The notes: a model not told the origin generated them from the sequence alone. 64,000 nucleotides of DNA from Sinomonas albida (GCF_004919045.1 NZ_SWDW01000001.1:248001-312000), one strand, 5' to 3'. Counted from the stretch's first letter, positions 24,722 to 33,751 are shown. Numbers and translations are program-made.

Positions 24722-25591
24722 TCAGCGTACGCGGGACTCCCCGATGGGATGCAGGTCCCGCGCAGCCGCTTCAGCGGGCGCTTCGCCCGGCGTCTCACCG
24801 GGCGCCTCGGGCGCCGTACCGAGCGCCTCGGAGGCCCTACCGGGTGCCGTCGCGGGCGCCGTCGCGGGTGTCGTGTCGATGGGCCAGCCGAGCACCCGCT
24901 TGGTGCGCGGCGTCGCGAACGTGCGGACCTTCGAGGTGGTGAGCCCGAGTCGCACGAGGGACTCCGCGGCGGCGACGGCCGCCGCGACGCCGTCCACCAC
25001 TGGAACGCCGCAGCGCTCGCGGACGCGCATCTCGAGCTCCGCCATCCCGCCGCAGCCCAGCACGATCACCTCGGCCTTGTCCTCGCGGACGGCCCATTCG
25101 GCCTCCGCGACGATGGCCTGGATCGCGGCCTCGGGGTTGGCCTCGAGCTCGAGCACCGGGAGACCGGAGGCGCGGACGGAGGCGCAGCGCGCGTCGAGGC
25201 CCGCGAGCTTGAGGCGGTCTTCGATGAGCGGGACGGTGCGGTCCAGCGTCGTGACCACGGAGTACTTGTGGCCCAGGTACATCGCGGTCGCGGCCGCCGC
25301 CTCGGTGATGTCCACGACCGGGACGTCGAGGAGCTCCTGGAGCCCCTCGCGCCCGTGCTCGCCGTAGCCGGCCTGGACCACGGCGTCGAACTCGCCCTCG
25401 TACCGCGTCACTGCGTCCATGACCGCGATCGCCGCGAGGTAGCTCTCGAAGTTGCCCTCGCACGAATCCGCGCCGAACCGCGGCGTGATGCCCACGATCT
25501 CGGTGCCGGGCAACGCCGCGCGACGGGCCTGGGCGGCGATGGCGTCCGTCATGGACTGGGTGGTGTTGACGTTGGCAACGAGGATGCGCAT
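24722..25591 (-). CDS. aspartate/glutamate (hydantoin/allantoin-type) racemase family protein
   Basis: A 289-residue protein. The core (MRILVANVNTTQSMTDAI, VVQAGYGEHGREGLQELL, VIVLGCGGMAELEMRVRERCGVPVVDGVAAAVAAAESLV) matches the hydantoin racemase / Asp-Glu racemase superfamily, with the catalytic Cys in VLGCGGM. The other catalytic position is filled by a Gly-Tyr segment (QAGYGEHG), so whether it truly racemises is uncertain. After residue about 240 the sequence becomes a low-complexity tail rich in Ala, Pro, Thr and Gly (PATAPATAPGRASEALG). The next gene upstream is an NCS1 transporter, so the pair probably handles a hydantoin or allantoin-type compound. Confidence 0.82.
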   Translation of the reverse strand: MRILVANVNTTQSMTDAIAAQARRAALPGTEIVGITPRFGADSCEGNFESYLAAIAVMDAVTRYEGEFDAVVQAGYGEHGREGLQELLDVPVVDITEAAAATAMYLGHKYSVVTTLDRTVPLIEDRLKLAGLDARCASVRASGLPVLELEANPEAAIQAIVAEAEWAVREDKAEVIVLGCGGMAELEMRVRERCGVPVVDGVAAAVAAAESLVRLGLTTSKVRTFATPRTKRVLGWPIDTTPATAPATAPGRASEALGTAPEAPGETPGEAPAEAAARDLHPIGESRVR

Positions 25592-25690
25592 CGCGGGTCC
25601 TTCTTCGGCTCGGGCGGGCTTCGGCTTGAGCGGGGTTTCGGCTCGGGCGGGTTTCGGCTCGGGGCAGGCAGGGTGGGTGGGTGAGCTGGG

Positions 25691-25734
25691 AGGACGGACG
25701 ACGACGGCGGGTGAGCGCCGTCGTCGTCCGTCCT
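25691..25734. terminator. 19-bp perfect hairpin between NCS1 transporter and racemase genes
   Basis: The arms 25691-25709 (AGGACGGACGACGACGGCG) and 25716-25734 pair perfectly around a 6-base loop (GGTGAG). It sits between two minus-strand genes and could attenuate expression of the racemase gene, or protect the transporter mRNA. The inner GACGACGGCG element also occurs in the repeat array at 18 kb. Confidence 0.65.
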
Positions 25735-25774
25735 CAGGCGGTGGGCGCGTCGACCGGCCCAGGCGATCCGGCGG

Positions 25775-27349
25775 TTAGGCCGCGGTGGCGGGCTCGGGCT
25801 CGCCGGCCTGGATCCGCGGGCGGGAGCGTTCGAGCGCGGTGAAGGCGACGAAGCCGAGGCCGCAGCCGATGAACCACGAGTAGTCGCTGATCCACTGCGC
25901 CTGGCCGAGGATGGTCGGAAGGATCACCGAGGCGATCGCGGGGAGGCCCGAGATCAGCGTGGCCGCGACGGCGTTCGGGTTGACGCCGTTGACGAACCAG
26001 TACCGGCCCTTCGGGCTCATGGTGTACATGTCCTCGACCCAGATCCGCTGCTTGCTCACCACGAAGTAGCCGGCGATGAGGATGCCGAAGAGCGGGCCGA
26101 TGAGCGCGCCGAGGATCCCGAGGGACCACTGGATCGCGGTCGCGTTCGAGTACCAGTTCCACGGCGTGAGGATCACTGAGCCCACGGCGGCGATCATGCC
26201 GCCCATGCGCCACGAGATCTTCTGCGGGTTGACGTGGGAGAAATCGAACGCAGGGGAGATGAAGTTGGCCACGATGTTGATGCCGACCGTCGCGATGACG
26301 AACGTGAGGCCGCCGAGGATCGTCGCGAACGGCGCGTCGATGCGGGAGACGGTCTCGATCGGGTCGGTGATGAGCTCGCCGAACACCGGAACCGTCGCGG
26401 AGGCCGTGAGCACGGTCAGCAGCGAGAAGAACAGGAAGTTGACCGGGAGCCCGAGCAGGTTGCCCTTCTTGACCGCCTTGAACGACTTCGCGTAGCGGGA
26501 GAAGTCGCCGAAGTTGAGCATGGGGCCCGAGAAGTAGCTGACCACGAGGGCCACGGCGGAGATCATGACCGGGATCGAGGCGCCGAAGTCGAGCGGCTTG
26601 CCGGCCGAGAGGTTGAGGGAGACGTGATCCCAGCCGGCCTTGCTCACGAGGTAGACGGCCAGGAGGATCATGACCACGTAGACGGCCGGACCGGCCCAGT
26701 CGACGAAGCGCTTGATGGCCTCCATGCCGCGCCAGAAGACGAGGCCCTGGGCGACCCAGAGGAGCGCGTACGCGACGTAGCCGAGCGGGGAGAGGCCCAG
26801 GAAGCCGTGCTCGTTCACGGCAAGCGGGGCGAGCTGCGGCCAGAACTTGAGCATGACGATCACGAGGGACTGCGAGGCCAGATACGTCTGGACCCCGTAC
26901 CACGCAATCGCGATGAGGCCGCGGATCACGGCCGGGATGTTCGCCCCGCGGACGCCGAAGATCGCGCGGTTGACCACGGGATAGGGGACGCCCGTGACTT
27001 GGCTCGGCTTCGCGACGAGGTTGCAGAAGAACTGGACGATGAGGATCCCGACGATGAGGGAGACGAGGACCTGCCACGAGGCCAGGCCTAGCGCGAAGAG
27101 GCTGCCTGCGGTCACGTAGCCGCCGACGCTGTGAACGTCCGACATCCAGAACGCGAAGATGTTGTACGAGCCCCACTTCTGGTGCTTGAGCGGGTCGAGG
27201 TCCTTGTTGGAGAGGCGGGGGTCGCGGTCGGGCTGGCGGGCCGCGGCGTCGTCGGACGACGGCGCGGCGGTGCCTTCTGCGGCGAGGGTGACGGGGGAAT
27301 TCAGCGGGGACTTCAGCGGCTGGACGACGGTGTCCGGGGTGCTGTTCAT
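25775..27349 (-). CDS. NCS1 family nucleobase/hydantoin/allantoin transporter
   Basis: A 524-residue integral membrane protein with twelve segments. The hallmarks include SYNIFAFWMSDVHSVGGYVTAGSLFALGLA, the substrate-loop PYPVVNRAIFGVRGANIPAVIRGLIAIAWYGVQTYL, and the Na+-site helix IATVGINIVANFISPAF. The homologues Mhp1 (benzylhydantoin) and PucI (allantoin) have the same layout. An N-terminal extension of about 55 residues (TVVQPLKSPLNSPVTLA) is unstructured and cytoplasmic. It is the first gene of a unit with the racemase, and transcription appears to start at a promoter lying within an inverted repeat at 27483-27522. Confidence 0.93.
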   Translation of the reverse strand: MNSTPDTVVQPLKSPLNSPVTLAAEGTAAPSSDDAAARQPDRDPRLSNKDLDPLKHQKWGSYNIFAFWMSDVHSVGGYVTAGSLFALGLASWQVLVSLIVGILIVQFFCNLVAKPSQVTGVPYPVVNRAIFGVRGANIPAVIRGLIAIAWYGVQTYLASQSLVIVMLKFWPQLAPLAVNEHGFLGLSPLGYVAYALLWVAQGLVFWRGMEAIKRFVDWAGPAVYVVMILLAVYLVSKAGWDHVSLNLSAGKPLDFGASIPVMISAVALVVSYFSGPMLNFGDFSRYAKSFKAVKKGNLLGLPVNFLFFSLLTVLTASATVPVFGELITDPIETVSRIDAPFATILGGLTFVIATVGINIVANFISPAFDFSHVNPQKISWRMGGMIAAVGSVILTPWNWYSNATAIQWSLGILGALIGPLFGILIAGYFVVSKQRIWVEDMYTMSPKGRYWFVNGVNPNAVAATLISGLPAIASVILPTILGQAQWISDYSWFIGCGLGFVAFTALERSRPRIQAGEPEPATAA

Positions 27350-27482
27350 GGTTCTCTTTCGGATCGGTGGTTGCGGTTGGGGGAACCGCGGGGATCCGCT
27401 GGCCTGTTTGCGCTGTGAGGCTCAGCATCCGGCGCCGGCGCCGGGGCGGTGAGTCTCAGTTGGGTGTGACTGGCGTCTCATC

Positions 27483-27522
27483 GCTTGGTATACAAGATAG
27501 CTCTGGGATACCAAGCTGGCAA
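27483..27522 (-). promoter_or_regulatory. promoter of the NCS1 gene embedded in an operator
   Basis: On the minus strand, -35 TTGCCA (27517-27522), a 17-base spacer and -10 TATCTT (27494-27499) form a good promoter. The 9-bp arms GCTTGGTAT (27483-27491) and ATACCAAGC (27508-27516) of a perfect inverted repeat bracket the -10 box and fill most of the spacer. TTGGTATACAA, a GntR/FadR-like palindrome, overlaps the first arm. Confidence 0.6.
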
Positions 27523-27525
27523 GAG

Positions 27526-27551
27526 CATGTTGGAAAAATGTTTCCGACATG
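27526..27551. promoter_or_regulatory. second inverted repeat upstream of the NCS1 promoter
   Basis: CATGTTGGAAA (27526-27536) and TTTCCGACATG (27541-27551) pair at 10 of 11 positions around AATG. It lies just upstream of the -35 box, a normal place for an activator or second repressor site. Confidence 0.4.
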
Positions 27552-27565
27552 TGAGAGCCCAATCC

Positions 27566-27818
27566 GTCTCGGGTACAGATACTGCGCGTTTTGACCGTCT
27601 CGGGTACAGATAACTGCGGGTTTGGACTGTCTCGGGTACAGATAACTGCGGGTTTGGACTGTCTCGGGTACAGATAACTGCGGGTTTGGACTGTCTCGGG
27701 TACAGATAACTGCGGGTTTGGACTGTCTCGGGTACAGATCATCTGTACCCGAGACGGGCTGGCGGGCGTGTATCTGTACCCGAGATGGGCTGGGGGCGGG
27801 TGTATCTGTACCCGAGAC
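27566..27818. repeat. array 2 of the dispersed 31-bp repeat (nine copies, inverted in the middle)
   Basis: Six copies of GTCTCGGGTACAGAT start at 27566, 27597, 27629, 27661, 27693 and 27725 with 31-32 base spacing. Then the orientation flips to ATCTGTACCCGAGA(C/T) at 27741, 27772 and 27804. The flip point (27725-27755) is a perfect 15-bp inverted repeat with a single central base. The spacers (TAACTGCGGGTTTGGACT in most) are themselves repeated. The array lies between the NCS1 promoter region and the Rpf terminator, in a gene-free gap of about 550 bases. Confidence 0.92.
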
Positions 27819-27824
27819 GGACGC

Positions 27825-27858
27825 AAGATGCCCCCGACCTGTTGGTCGGGGGCATCTT
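27825..27858 (-). terminator. 15-bp hairpin downstream of the Rpf gene
   Basis: AAGATGCCCCCGACC and GGTCGGGGGCATCTT pair perfectly around the loop TGTT. It lies 37 bases after the Rpf stop on the minus strand. There is no strong T-run. Confidence 0.6.
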
Positions 27859-27895
27859 GGCTCGCCGGACGGGCCGGCTTGCTGGGTGTGAGGGG

Positions 27896-28537
27896 TTAGG
27901 CCGGAAGCTGCAGGACCTGACCCGGGAAGATGAGGTTCGGGTTCGCGATGATCTTGGAGTTCACGTCGGCAAGCTTCTCCCAGCCGCCTGAGACGCCGAG
28001 CTGCTGAGCGATCGCGCTGAGCGTGTCGCCAGCCTTGACCGTGTAGGTCTGGCCCGAGACCGGAGCCTCGGCGACGTGGCGAGGAGCAGCCTGAACGGGG
28101 GCCGGAGCCTGCTGCACCGGAGCCTGCTGGACGGGAGCGGCCTGGGCCGGCGAGACCTGGACGGGGGTCGGGTTCGCGCCCGCCTTGCCGGACAGGCCGA
28201 GCTTGGCCGAGCATGCGGGCCATGCGCCCCAGCCCTGGCTGGCGAGCACGCGCTCGGCCACCGAAATCTGCTGGGCGGCCGATGCCTGGTTCGGCATGCC
28301 CGTCCCACCGTTGGCCTGCCACGTGCTGAGCGTGAACTGGAGGCCTCCGTAGAAGCCGTTGCCGGTGTTGGCGGCCCAGTTTCCGCTGGACTCGCACTGG
28401 GCGAGAGCATTCCACGTGGACGTGCTGGCTGCGTTGGCGGCAGGGGCGGCCAGAGCGGCGCCACCGAGGGCGACGCCGGAAATGGCGGCTGCTGCGAGGG
28501 AACGACGTGCGGCTGTGCTGAAGGTGATTTTCTTCAT
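27896..28537 (-). CDS. resuscitation-promoting-factor-like secreted transglycosylase with LysM domain
   Basis: A 213-residue secreted protein. A signal peptide ([13 protein letters not shown], hydrophobic core, APAANAAS) is followed by an Rpf/transglycosylase-like domain: [13 protein letters not shown] with the catalytic Glu, [16 protein letters not shown], and a conserved Cys pair. A Pro/Gln-rich linker (repeated VQQAP units) leads to one C-terminal LysM ([17 protein letters not shown]), which binds peptidoglycan. Rpf proteins cleave cell-wall glycan and stimulate regrowth of dormant actinobacteria. Start MKKITF at 28537. The 273 bases upstream include an AT-rich segment at about 28745-28800 that probably holds the promoter. 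I looked for the c-di-AMP riboswitch often found before rpf genes and did not recognise it. Confidence 0.9.
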   Translation of the reverse strand: MKKITFSTAARRSLAAAAISGVALGGAALAAPAANAASTSTWNALAQCESSGNWAANTGNGFYGGLQFTLSTWQANGGTGMPNQASAAQQISVAERVLASQGWGAWPACSAKLGLSGKAGANPTPVQVSPAQAAPVQQAPVQQAPAPVQAAPRHVAEAPVSGQTYTVKAGDTLSAIAQQLGVSGGWEKLADVNSKIIANPNLIFPGQVLQLPA

Positions 28538-28810
28538 GGGAATCTCAGATGCACGGGGCTCCACCGGCACTCGTTCCGTCCCCGGAAGTCCGCGTGCGCC
28601 GCCGGCCCCTGACGGTTCGAGGTCAGGACGATGGTGACTGCGCAGACGGCGGCGTGCGGTGGACGGCAGTACCCGGCATATATGGCCGGCAAACGCTGGG
28701 GAATCGCCGACTTTGTACCCGCATCAGGGGAGGCTCGTTACCGAACCTTGATCTACCGTAGAGTATGAATTCGCCGTTGCAAAATCGTGACCAAACTGGC
28801 GTGACCAAAG

Positions 28811-31800
28811 CTAGGTGAGGAGCGCCCGCACATCCTCCGCCGTGAGGGCCGAGGCGAAGAGCGCGTCGTCGTCCATGACGGACGTGAAGAGCGCCGCCTT
28901 CTTCTCCTTGAGCTCCATGACTTTCTCCTCGATGGTGCCGCGTGCCACGAGCCGATACGTCATGACGGTCCGCGTCTGGCCGATCCGGTGCGTGCGGTCC
29001 ACGGCCTGAGCCTCCGCCGCCGGATTCCACCACGGATCGAGGAGGAAGCAGTAGTCCGCCTCGGTGAGATTGAGCCCGACGCCGCCGGCCTTGAGCGAGA
29101 TCAGGAAGACCGGAGCGTCGCCCTCCTTGAAGCCCTGCACCACGGCCCCTCGCCGCTTCGTGGATCCGTCGAGGTAGGCGTAGCTGATGCCCTCGGCCTC
29201 GAGCCGCTTGCCTGCCATCTTGAGGAACGAGGTGAACTGGCTGAACACGAGCGCGCGGTGGCCCTCCGCGATGACGTCGCCGAGCTGCTCGAGGAGCGCT
29301 TCGAGCTTCGCCGACGGCGGGCCTGCGAGCTCGGGGTCCACGAGCGAAGGGTCCAGGGCCATGAGCCGCAGGAGCGTGAGCGAGCGGAACACGATGAAAC
29401 GGTTTCGGTCCAGATCCTCGACGAGCCCCAGGACCTTCTCCCGCTCGCGCTGGAGGTACTGCTCGTACAGGCGCCGGTGCGTGGGGGCGAGATCCACATC
29501 GAGCCGCTGCTCGACCTTCTCCGGCAGCTCGGAGGCAACCGCCTCCTTGGTTCTCCGGAGCATGAGCGGACGCACCCGGCGGCGGAGCCTCGCGAGCCGC
29601 CTCGCGTCGCCGCCCTTCTCGATGGGGCGGGCGAACTCCTGGGCGAAGTGGTTGGCGCCGGGGAAGAGACCGGGCGCGACGATCGCGAAGAGCGACCACA
29701 GCTCCATGAGGCTGTTCTCGAGCGGCGTGCCGGTGAGCGCGAGCTTGAACGGCGCGTCGAAGTCCCGCGCGAACTGGTGCGCCTTCGTGGCGCGGTTCTT
29801 GAGGAACTGAGCCTCGTCCATGACGAACCCGTCCCACTCGATGGCCGAGTAGGCGTCCACATCGAGCCGGAACAGCGCGTAGCTCGTCACGACGAGGTCC
29901 GCCCCCTCGACGCTGGCCGAGAGCGGGACGCCCGCGGCCTGCTCGGTGTCGCCGATCGCGACGGTCCGCAGGGACGGCGCGAACCGGGCGGCCTCCGCGG
30001 CCCAATTGGGCACCACGGAGGTGGGCGCGACAATGAGGAACGGACGACGGCGGCCCTCGCCTTCGGCGGCGGGGGCCGCCGCGCGCGTGTGCTCGCGTGC
30101 GTGGAGGAGCAAGGCGAGAGTCTGGAGCGTCTTGCCGAGGCCCATGTCGTCCGCGAGCACACCCCCGAGGCCGTGCCGCCAGAGGAACGCGAGCCACTGG
30201 AACCCTTCGAGCTGGTACGGCCGCAGCTCCGCGACGAGCCCTGCGGGAACCGGCACGGGCTCGAGGGCCGCCGGCTCGAGGAGCCCGCGGACCGTCTCGC
30301 GCCAGCGGGGCGGCTCATCCGTCTGCCCTGCGATCTCGGCGATCTCGTCCCACAGGCCGGCCTGATAGAGGCTCAGACGCGGCGGCTGCGGCGCACCGCC
30401 CTCGACGCGCCATTCGCGCAGCTCATGGGATTCGTCGATGAGGTCCTTGAGACGCAGGATCTCCGGGGTATCGATCCGGAACCACGATTTGTCCGGGAGC
30501 ATGACCTTGGTGCGGCCCTTCGCGAGCGCCACGAAAATGTCCTGGAACGCGATCTGCCGCCCGTCGATCGAGACCATGAGCCCGAGGTCGAACCAGTCGC
30601 GCTTCTCGCTCTCGACCGCGCTCAGGACGAGCTCCGGCGCGCCGTCGAGGCGGCGGTAGGCAGGCTGCTCGCCCCGCAGCACCACCTCGATTCCGGGAAC
30701 GGCCCGGAGCTCGGGGAGCGTCCGCTCGGCGAAGTCAGCGGTGTCGAGGTCGGTGAGCGTCACGTCGCCGAGGGCCCTCCGGCCGAGCGCGCTGTCCTCG
30801 AGCGCCGCCGCGGCGCGCTCGATCGCGTCCGCCTCCGCTGCCGCGTCCCTGACGTGCCGCTCGCCCGCCGCCGAGTACAGCGGAAGCTGCCGGACGTCGT
30901 CGCCCGTCCTGTACTCCCAGTGCCACACGAGGCGCAGGCGGTCGCGCGGCTCGAAGGTGCCCGTCAGCACGAGGACCGGGGGCTCGATGCGCGGCAGCTC
31001 CACGCTCTGGTCCGCGCTCGCGACCGCGAGGCCGCGCGCCAAGTCCGGGTAGAGGTCGGCGAAGAACGCATTGCGATCGCCCGCGGGAACGGCGATCGCG
31101 TCGTCCCGCCGCAGGAGCGCCTGCTCGCGGTTGGTCAGGCGGCGGGACGTCGGGGCCAGGACGATGAGCTCGTCGCTGCCGTTGCGCAGAGCGGCATAGG
31201 CGCCATGGTCGCCGATTGTCCCCGCGGATGACGCCGGAACTTCCTCGCCGTCGAAGGCGAGGGACGGCGCGAGGGCCAGCCCGCCGTCGTCCGCCGCCCG
31301 CACATCGAGGCCGACTTCGGCGAGGCCCGCGACGTGGACCCGGCCGTTCTTGCGCGGCGCGACGAGCGCTACGCCCGCCGCCGCGGCGTCGGCGAGGACT
31401 GCCCACAGGAGGGGGCTCGCGAAGTCGTCGAGGTAGATCCACGAGTCCGGGCCGCGCCAGTGGTCGCCGCCGTCGGAGAGCTGGAGCGGCTGGAACTGCT
31501 GGAGCACACGGAACTGGGCCGGCTTGTACTCGGCGTGGTGGTCGCGCCGCGAGAACGTCTGCCAGCTCAGCGCGCCCCGGCCCCAACGGCCCGTCCCCGG
31601 GTTGAAGCTCACGGGCCGGATCCCGAGCTTCGTGCCTTCGCGGCGGTGGCGCGCGTACGCTCCGCCGAAGCGCTTGCGGGCCTCGCGGTCGAGGTCCCGG
31701 AGCTCGAATTGCAGGCCGAGCGCCGTCTCGCGTGAGGGGCGGACCGCTGTGCTCGGGGCGAGGATCTCGGCGAGGGCCGCGCGCCACGCGGGCTGAGTGG

Positions 31801-32212
31801 GGGCCGAGGGAGGGAGAGCCGGCTCTTGGACGGCGATGCCCATGCGGGCCCGCACGGTCTGCTCGTTGGCCATGAGGAGGGCTGCGAGCACGTGCTTGCA
31901 GTCGTTTCCGACGGGGCACGTGCACCGCCCGCCTGCGTACACGTCCCGTCCCGAGACGCGGCGGATTCGGGCGACGCACTCGTAGGGTTCGTCTTCGCTG
32001 CCCTGGACCTGTGCCGCGAGCTCGCCCGCCTCGGCGTCCCAGTCGAGGCTCAGGACGTGGCCGCCGCGCGCGTAGGTCGTGGCGCGCGCGATCGTGGCCG
32101 GGCCGACCGCGCGGATGAGGCCCGGAACGTCGACCATTGGAAGGTCGGCGGGGCTCGTCCCGGGCGCCGGCTCGCGGTCCGGCTCGCGAGCGGGCGTGGG
32201 GAAGGGCGACAC
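28811..32212 (-). CDS. SNF2-family helicase with SWIM zinc finger
   Basis: A 1133-residue protein from the GTG at 32212 (GGGAGGA seven bases ahead). The N-terminal SWIM zinc finger is GGRCTCPVGNDCKHVLAALLM, a CxC...CxH site. A long middle domain follows, then the SNF2 ATPase: motif I LADDMGLGKTLQTLALLLHA, motif II VMDEAQFLKN (DEAQ), motif III LTGTPLENSLMELWSLF, motif V/VI QFTSFLKMAGKRLEAEG and AVDRTHRIGQTRTVMTYRL. This is the bacterial HepA/RapA-like SNF2 group, which remodels protein-DNA or RNA polymerase complexes. Single gene. The role in this organism is not known. Confidence 0.93.
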   Translation of the reverse strand: MSPFPTPAREPDREPAPGTSPADLPMVDVPGLIRAVGPATIARATTYARGGHVLSLDWDAEAGELAAQVQGSEDEPYECVARIRRVSGRDVYAGGRCTCPVGNDCKHVLAALLMANEQTVRARMGIAVQEPALPPSAPTQPAWRAALAEILAPSTAVRPSRETALGLQFELRDLDREARKRFGGAYARHRREGTKLGIRPVSFNPGTGRWGRGALSWQTFSRRDHHAEYKPAQFRVLQQFQPLQLSDGGDHWRGPDSWIYLDDFASPLLWAVLADAAAAGVALVAPRKNGRVHVAGLAEVGLDVRAADDGGLALAPSLAFDGEEVPASSAGTIGDHGAYAALRNGSDELIVLAPTSRRLTNREQALLRRDDAIAVPAGDRNAFFADLYPDLARGLAVASADQSVELPRIEPPVLVLTGTFEPRDRLRLVWHWEYRTGDDVRQLPLYSAAGERHVRDAAAEADAIERAAAALEDSALGRRALGDVTLTDLDTADFAERTLPELRAVPGIEVVLRGEQPAYRRLDGAPELVLSAVESEKRDWFDLGLMVSIDGRQIAFQDIFVALAKGRTKVMLPDKSWFRIDTPEILRLKDLIDESHELREWRVEGGAPQPPRLSLYQAGLWDEIAEIAGQTDEPPRWRETVRGLLEPAALEPVPVPAGLVAELRPYQLEGFQWLAFLWRHGLGGVLADDMGLGKTLQTLALLLHAREHTRAAAPAAEGEGRRRPFLIVAPTSVVPNWAAEAARFAPSLRTVAIGDTEQAAGVPLSASVEGADLVVTSYALFRLDVDAYSAIEWDGFVMDEAQFLKNRATKAHQFARDFDAPFKLALTGTPLENSLMELWSLFAIVAPGLFPGANHFAQEFARPIEKGGDARRLARLRRRVRPLMLRRTKEAVASELPEKVEQRLDVDLAPTHRRLYEQYLQREREKVLGLVEDLDRNRFIVFRSLTLLRLMALDPSLVDPELAGPPSAKLEALLEQLGDVIAEGHRALVFSQFTSFLKMAGKRLEAEGISYAYLDGSTKRRGAVVQGFKEGDAPVFLISLKAGGVGLNLTEADYCFLLDPWWNPAAEAQAVDRTHRIGQTRTVMTYRLVARGTIEEKVMELKEKKAALFTSVMDDDALFASALTAEDVRALLT

Positions 32213-32362
32213 GGTGCAATCCTCCCACGCACGTCCGACAACCAGCGGCCGGGCCCCAAAGCGCACCTTTCATGCGAGGGCGGACGTTGCAGCGTCGGGA
32301 AACCTGCGCCGCCGAAGGAAGAGTCCGCTCTCGGGCGGAGCGTGCCGCAGGTGGAGCGCGCC

Positions 32363-33727
32363 CTACGGCGCCGTCGTGGTCTCCCGCGCGGCCGGCGCGA
32401 CGTCGCCGGTTCCGAGTCCCAGCATCGTCCAGCCAGCGGCGGCCCACGCCTCGCGGTCGAGGACGTTCCGCGCGTCGACCATGATGGGGCGGGCCACGGT
32501 CTCGGCGAGCTCGAACGGGTTGAGCCCGCGGTACTCGGCCCACTCCGTGAGCAGCAGCACGACCTCGGCGCCCTCGCACGCCTCCGCGGCGGACTGCTCG
32601 AACTGGAGCTGCGGGTAGCGCATCCACGCGTTGTTGATGGCCTTCGGATCCGTGACCACGACGTTGGCGCCGGCCTCCGCGAGCTGCAGTGCGACGTCGA
32701 GCGCGGGGGAGTCGCGGATGTCGTCGGTGTCGGGCTTGAACGCCGCGCCGAGCACCGCGACACGGCGCCCGGCCACTGAGCCGCCGCACAGCTGGGCGGC
32801 CATGGCGGCGACCCGGCCGCGCTGGTTGACGTTGATCTGGTCCACGAGGCCCATCCACGCGTCGACCGAGTCGACCTCGAGCTCACGCGCCTGCGCGCGG
32901 AACGAGCGGATGTCCTTCGGCAGGCAGCCGCCGCCGAAGCCGAGCCCCGCAGCGAGGTAGCGCTGGCCGATGCGGGGGTCGAGGCCCATCGCGGCGGAGA
33001 GCTGCGTGACGTCGGCCCCGGCCGCGTCGCACAGTTCGGCCATCGCGTTGATGTACGAGAGCTTCGTGGCGAGGTACGCGTTCGCCGCCGACTTGATGAG
33101 CTCCGCGGTCGCGAAGTTGCACACGATCCGGGGAACGCCCGCGTGCAGGAGCGGGGCGTAGACCTCGTCGAGCACGCGAATCGTGTTGGCGGCCACGGCG
33201 CTGCCCGCCGAGGGCTCGGCGCCGTCGACGCCGTACACGAGACGGTCAGGAATGAGCGAGTCCTTCACGGCCGTGCCCTGGCGGAGGAACTCCGGGTTCC
33301 ACGCGAGCTCGACGTCCGCCTGCGCGAGCCACTCGCGCACGCGGTGGACCGTCCCCACCGGGACCGTGGACTTGCCGACGACGGCGGAGCCCGCCCGGGC
33401 GCGCTCGGCGAGCGAGCGCGTGGCCGCCTCGAGGTACGTCAGGTCGGCGAGCTCGCTCGTCTTCGACTGCGGAGTGCCGACGCACAGGAAGTGCACGTCG
33501 CAGTCCGCGACGAGGTCCATGTCCGTCGTGAAGACGAGGCGTCCGGTCTTGCGCCCGTCCGCGAGGAGGTCCTCGAGCCCGGGCTCGTAGAACGGCGCGA
33601 AGCCGCGCGAGAGGTGGCCCACCTTCTCGGCATCAGTGTCGACTCCCACCACGTCGTGGCCCATCGACGCAAGCGTCGCGGCGTGGACTGCTCCGAGGTA
33701 GCCGCATCCGATGACCGAGATCTTCAT
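32363..33727 (-). CDS. UDP-glucose/GDP-mannose dehydrogenase family (UDP-glucose 6-dehydrogenase)
   Basis: A 454-residue NAD-dependent dehydrogenase. The N-terminal Rossmann fold is KISVIGCGYLGAVHAATLASMGHDV with VGVDTDAEKV, the central helix has LIKSAANAYLATKLSYINAMAELCD, and the catalytic Cys motif is GFGGGCLPKDIRSFRA. The C-terminal domain has AVLGAAFKPDTDDIRDSPALDVALQL. It oxidises a nucleotide sugar twice, most often UDP-glucose to UDP-glucuronate, for cell-surface polymers. The neighbouring glycosyltransferase on the same strand ends 24 bases away, so they are likely one operon. The nucleotide (UDP or GDP) is not certain from motifs alone. Confidence 0.92.
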   Translation of the reverse strand: MKISVIGCGYLGAVHAATLASMGHDVVGVDTDAEKVGHLSRGFAPFYEPGLEDLLADGRKTGRLVFTTDMDLVADCDVHFLCVGTPQSKTSELADLTYLEAATRSLAERARAGSAVVGKSTVPVGTVHRVREWLAQADVELAWNPEFLRQGTAVKDSLIPDRLVYGVDGAEPSAGSAVAANTIRVLDEVYAPLLHAGVPRIVCNFATAELIKSAANAYLATKLSYINAMAELCDAAGADVTQLSAAMGLDPRIGQRYLAAGLGFGGGCLPKDIRSFRAQARELEVDSVDAWMGLVDQINVNQRGRVAAMAAQLCGGSVAGRRVAVLGAAFKPDTDDIRDSPALDVALQLAEAGANVVVTDPKAINNAWMRYPQLQFEQSAAEACEGAEVVLLLTEWAEYRGLNPFELAETVARPIMVDARNVLDREAWAAAGWTMLGLGTGDVAPAARETTTAP

Positions 33728-33751
33728 GTGGGTCCTTTCAGGTCTGGAGGG

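Noticed and set aside
27566-27818. CRISPR array
   Set aside because: The spacers between cores are themselves nearly identical, the orientation flips, the unit is only 31-32 bases and no cas gene lies near.
28538-28810. c-di-AMP (ydaO-type) riboswitch before the Rpf gene
   Set aside because: Often present in actinobacteria, but I could not find its conserved core in this stretch on the minus strand.
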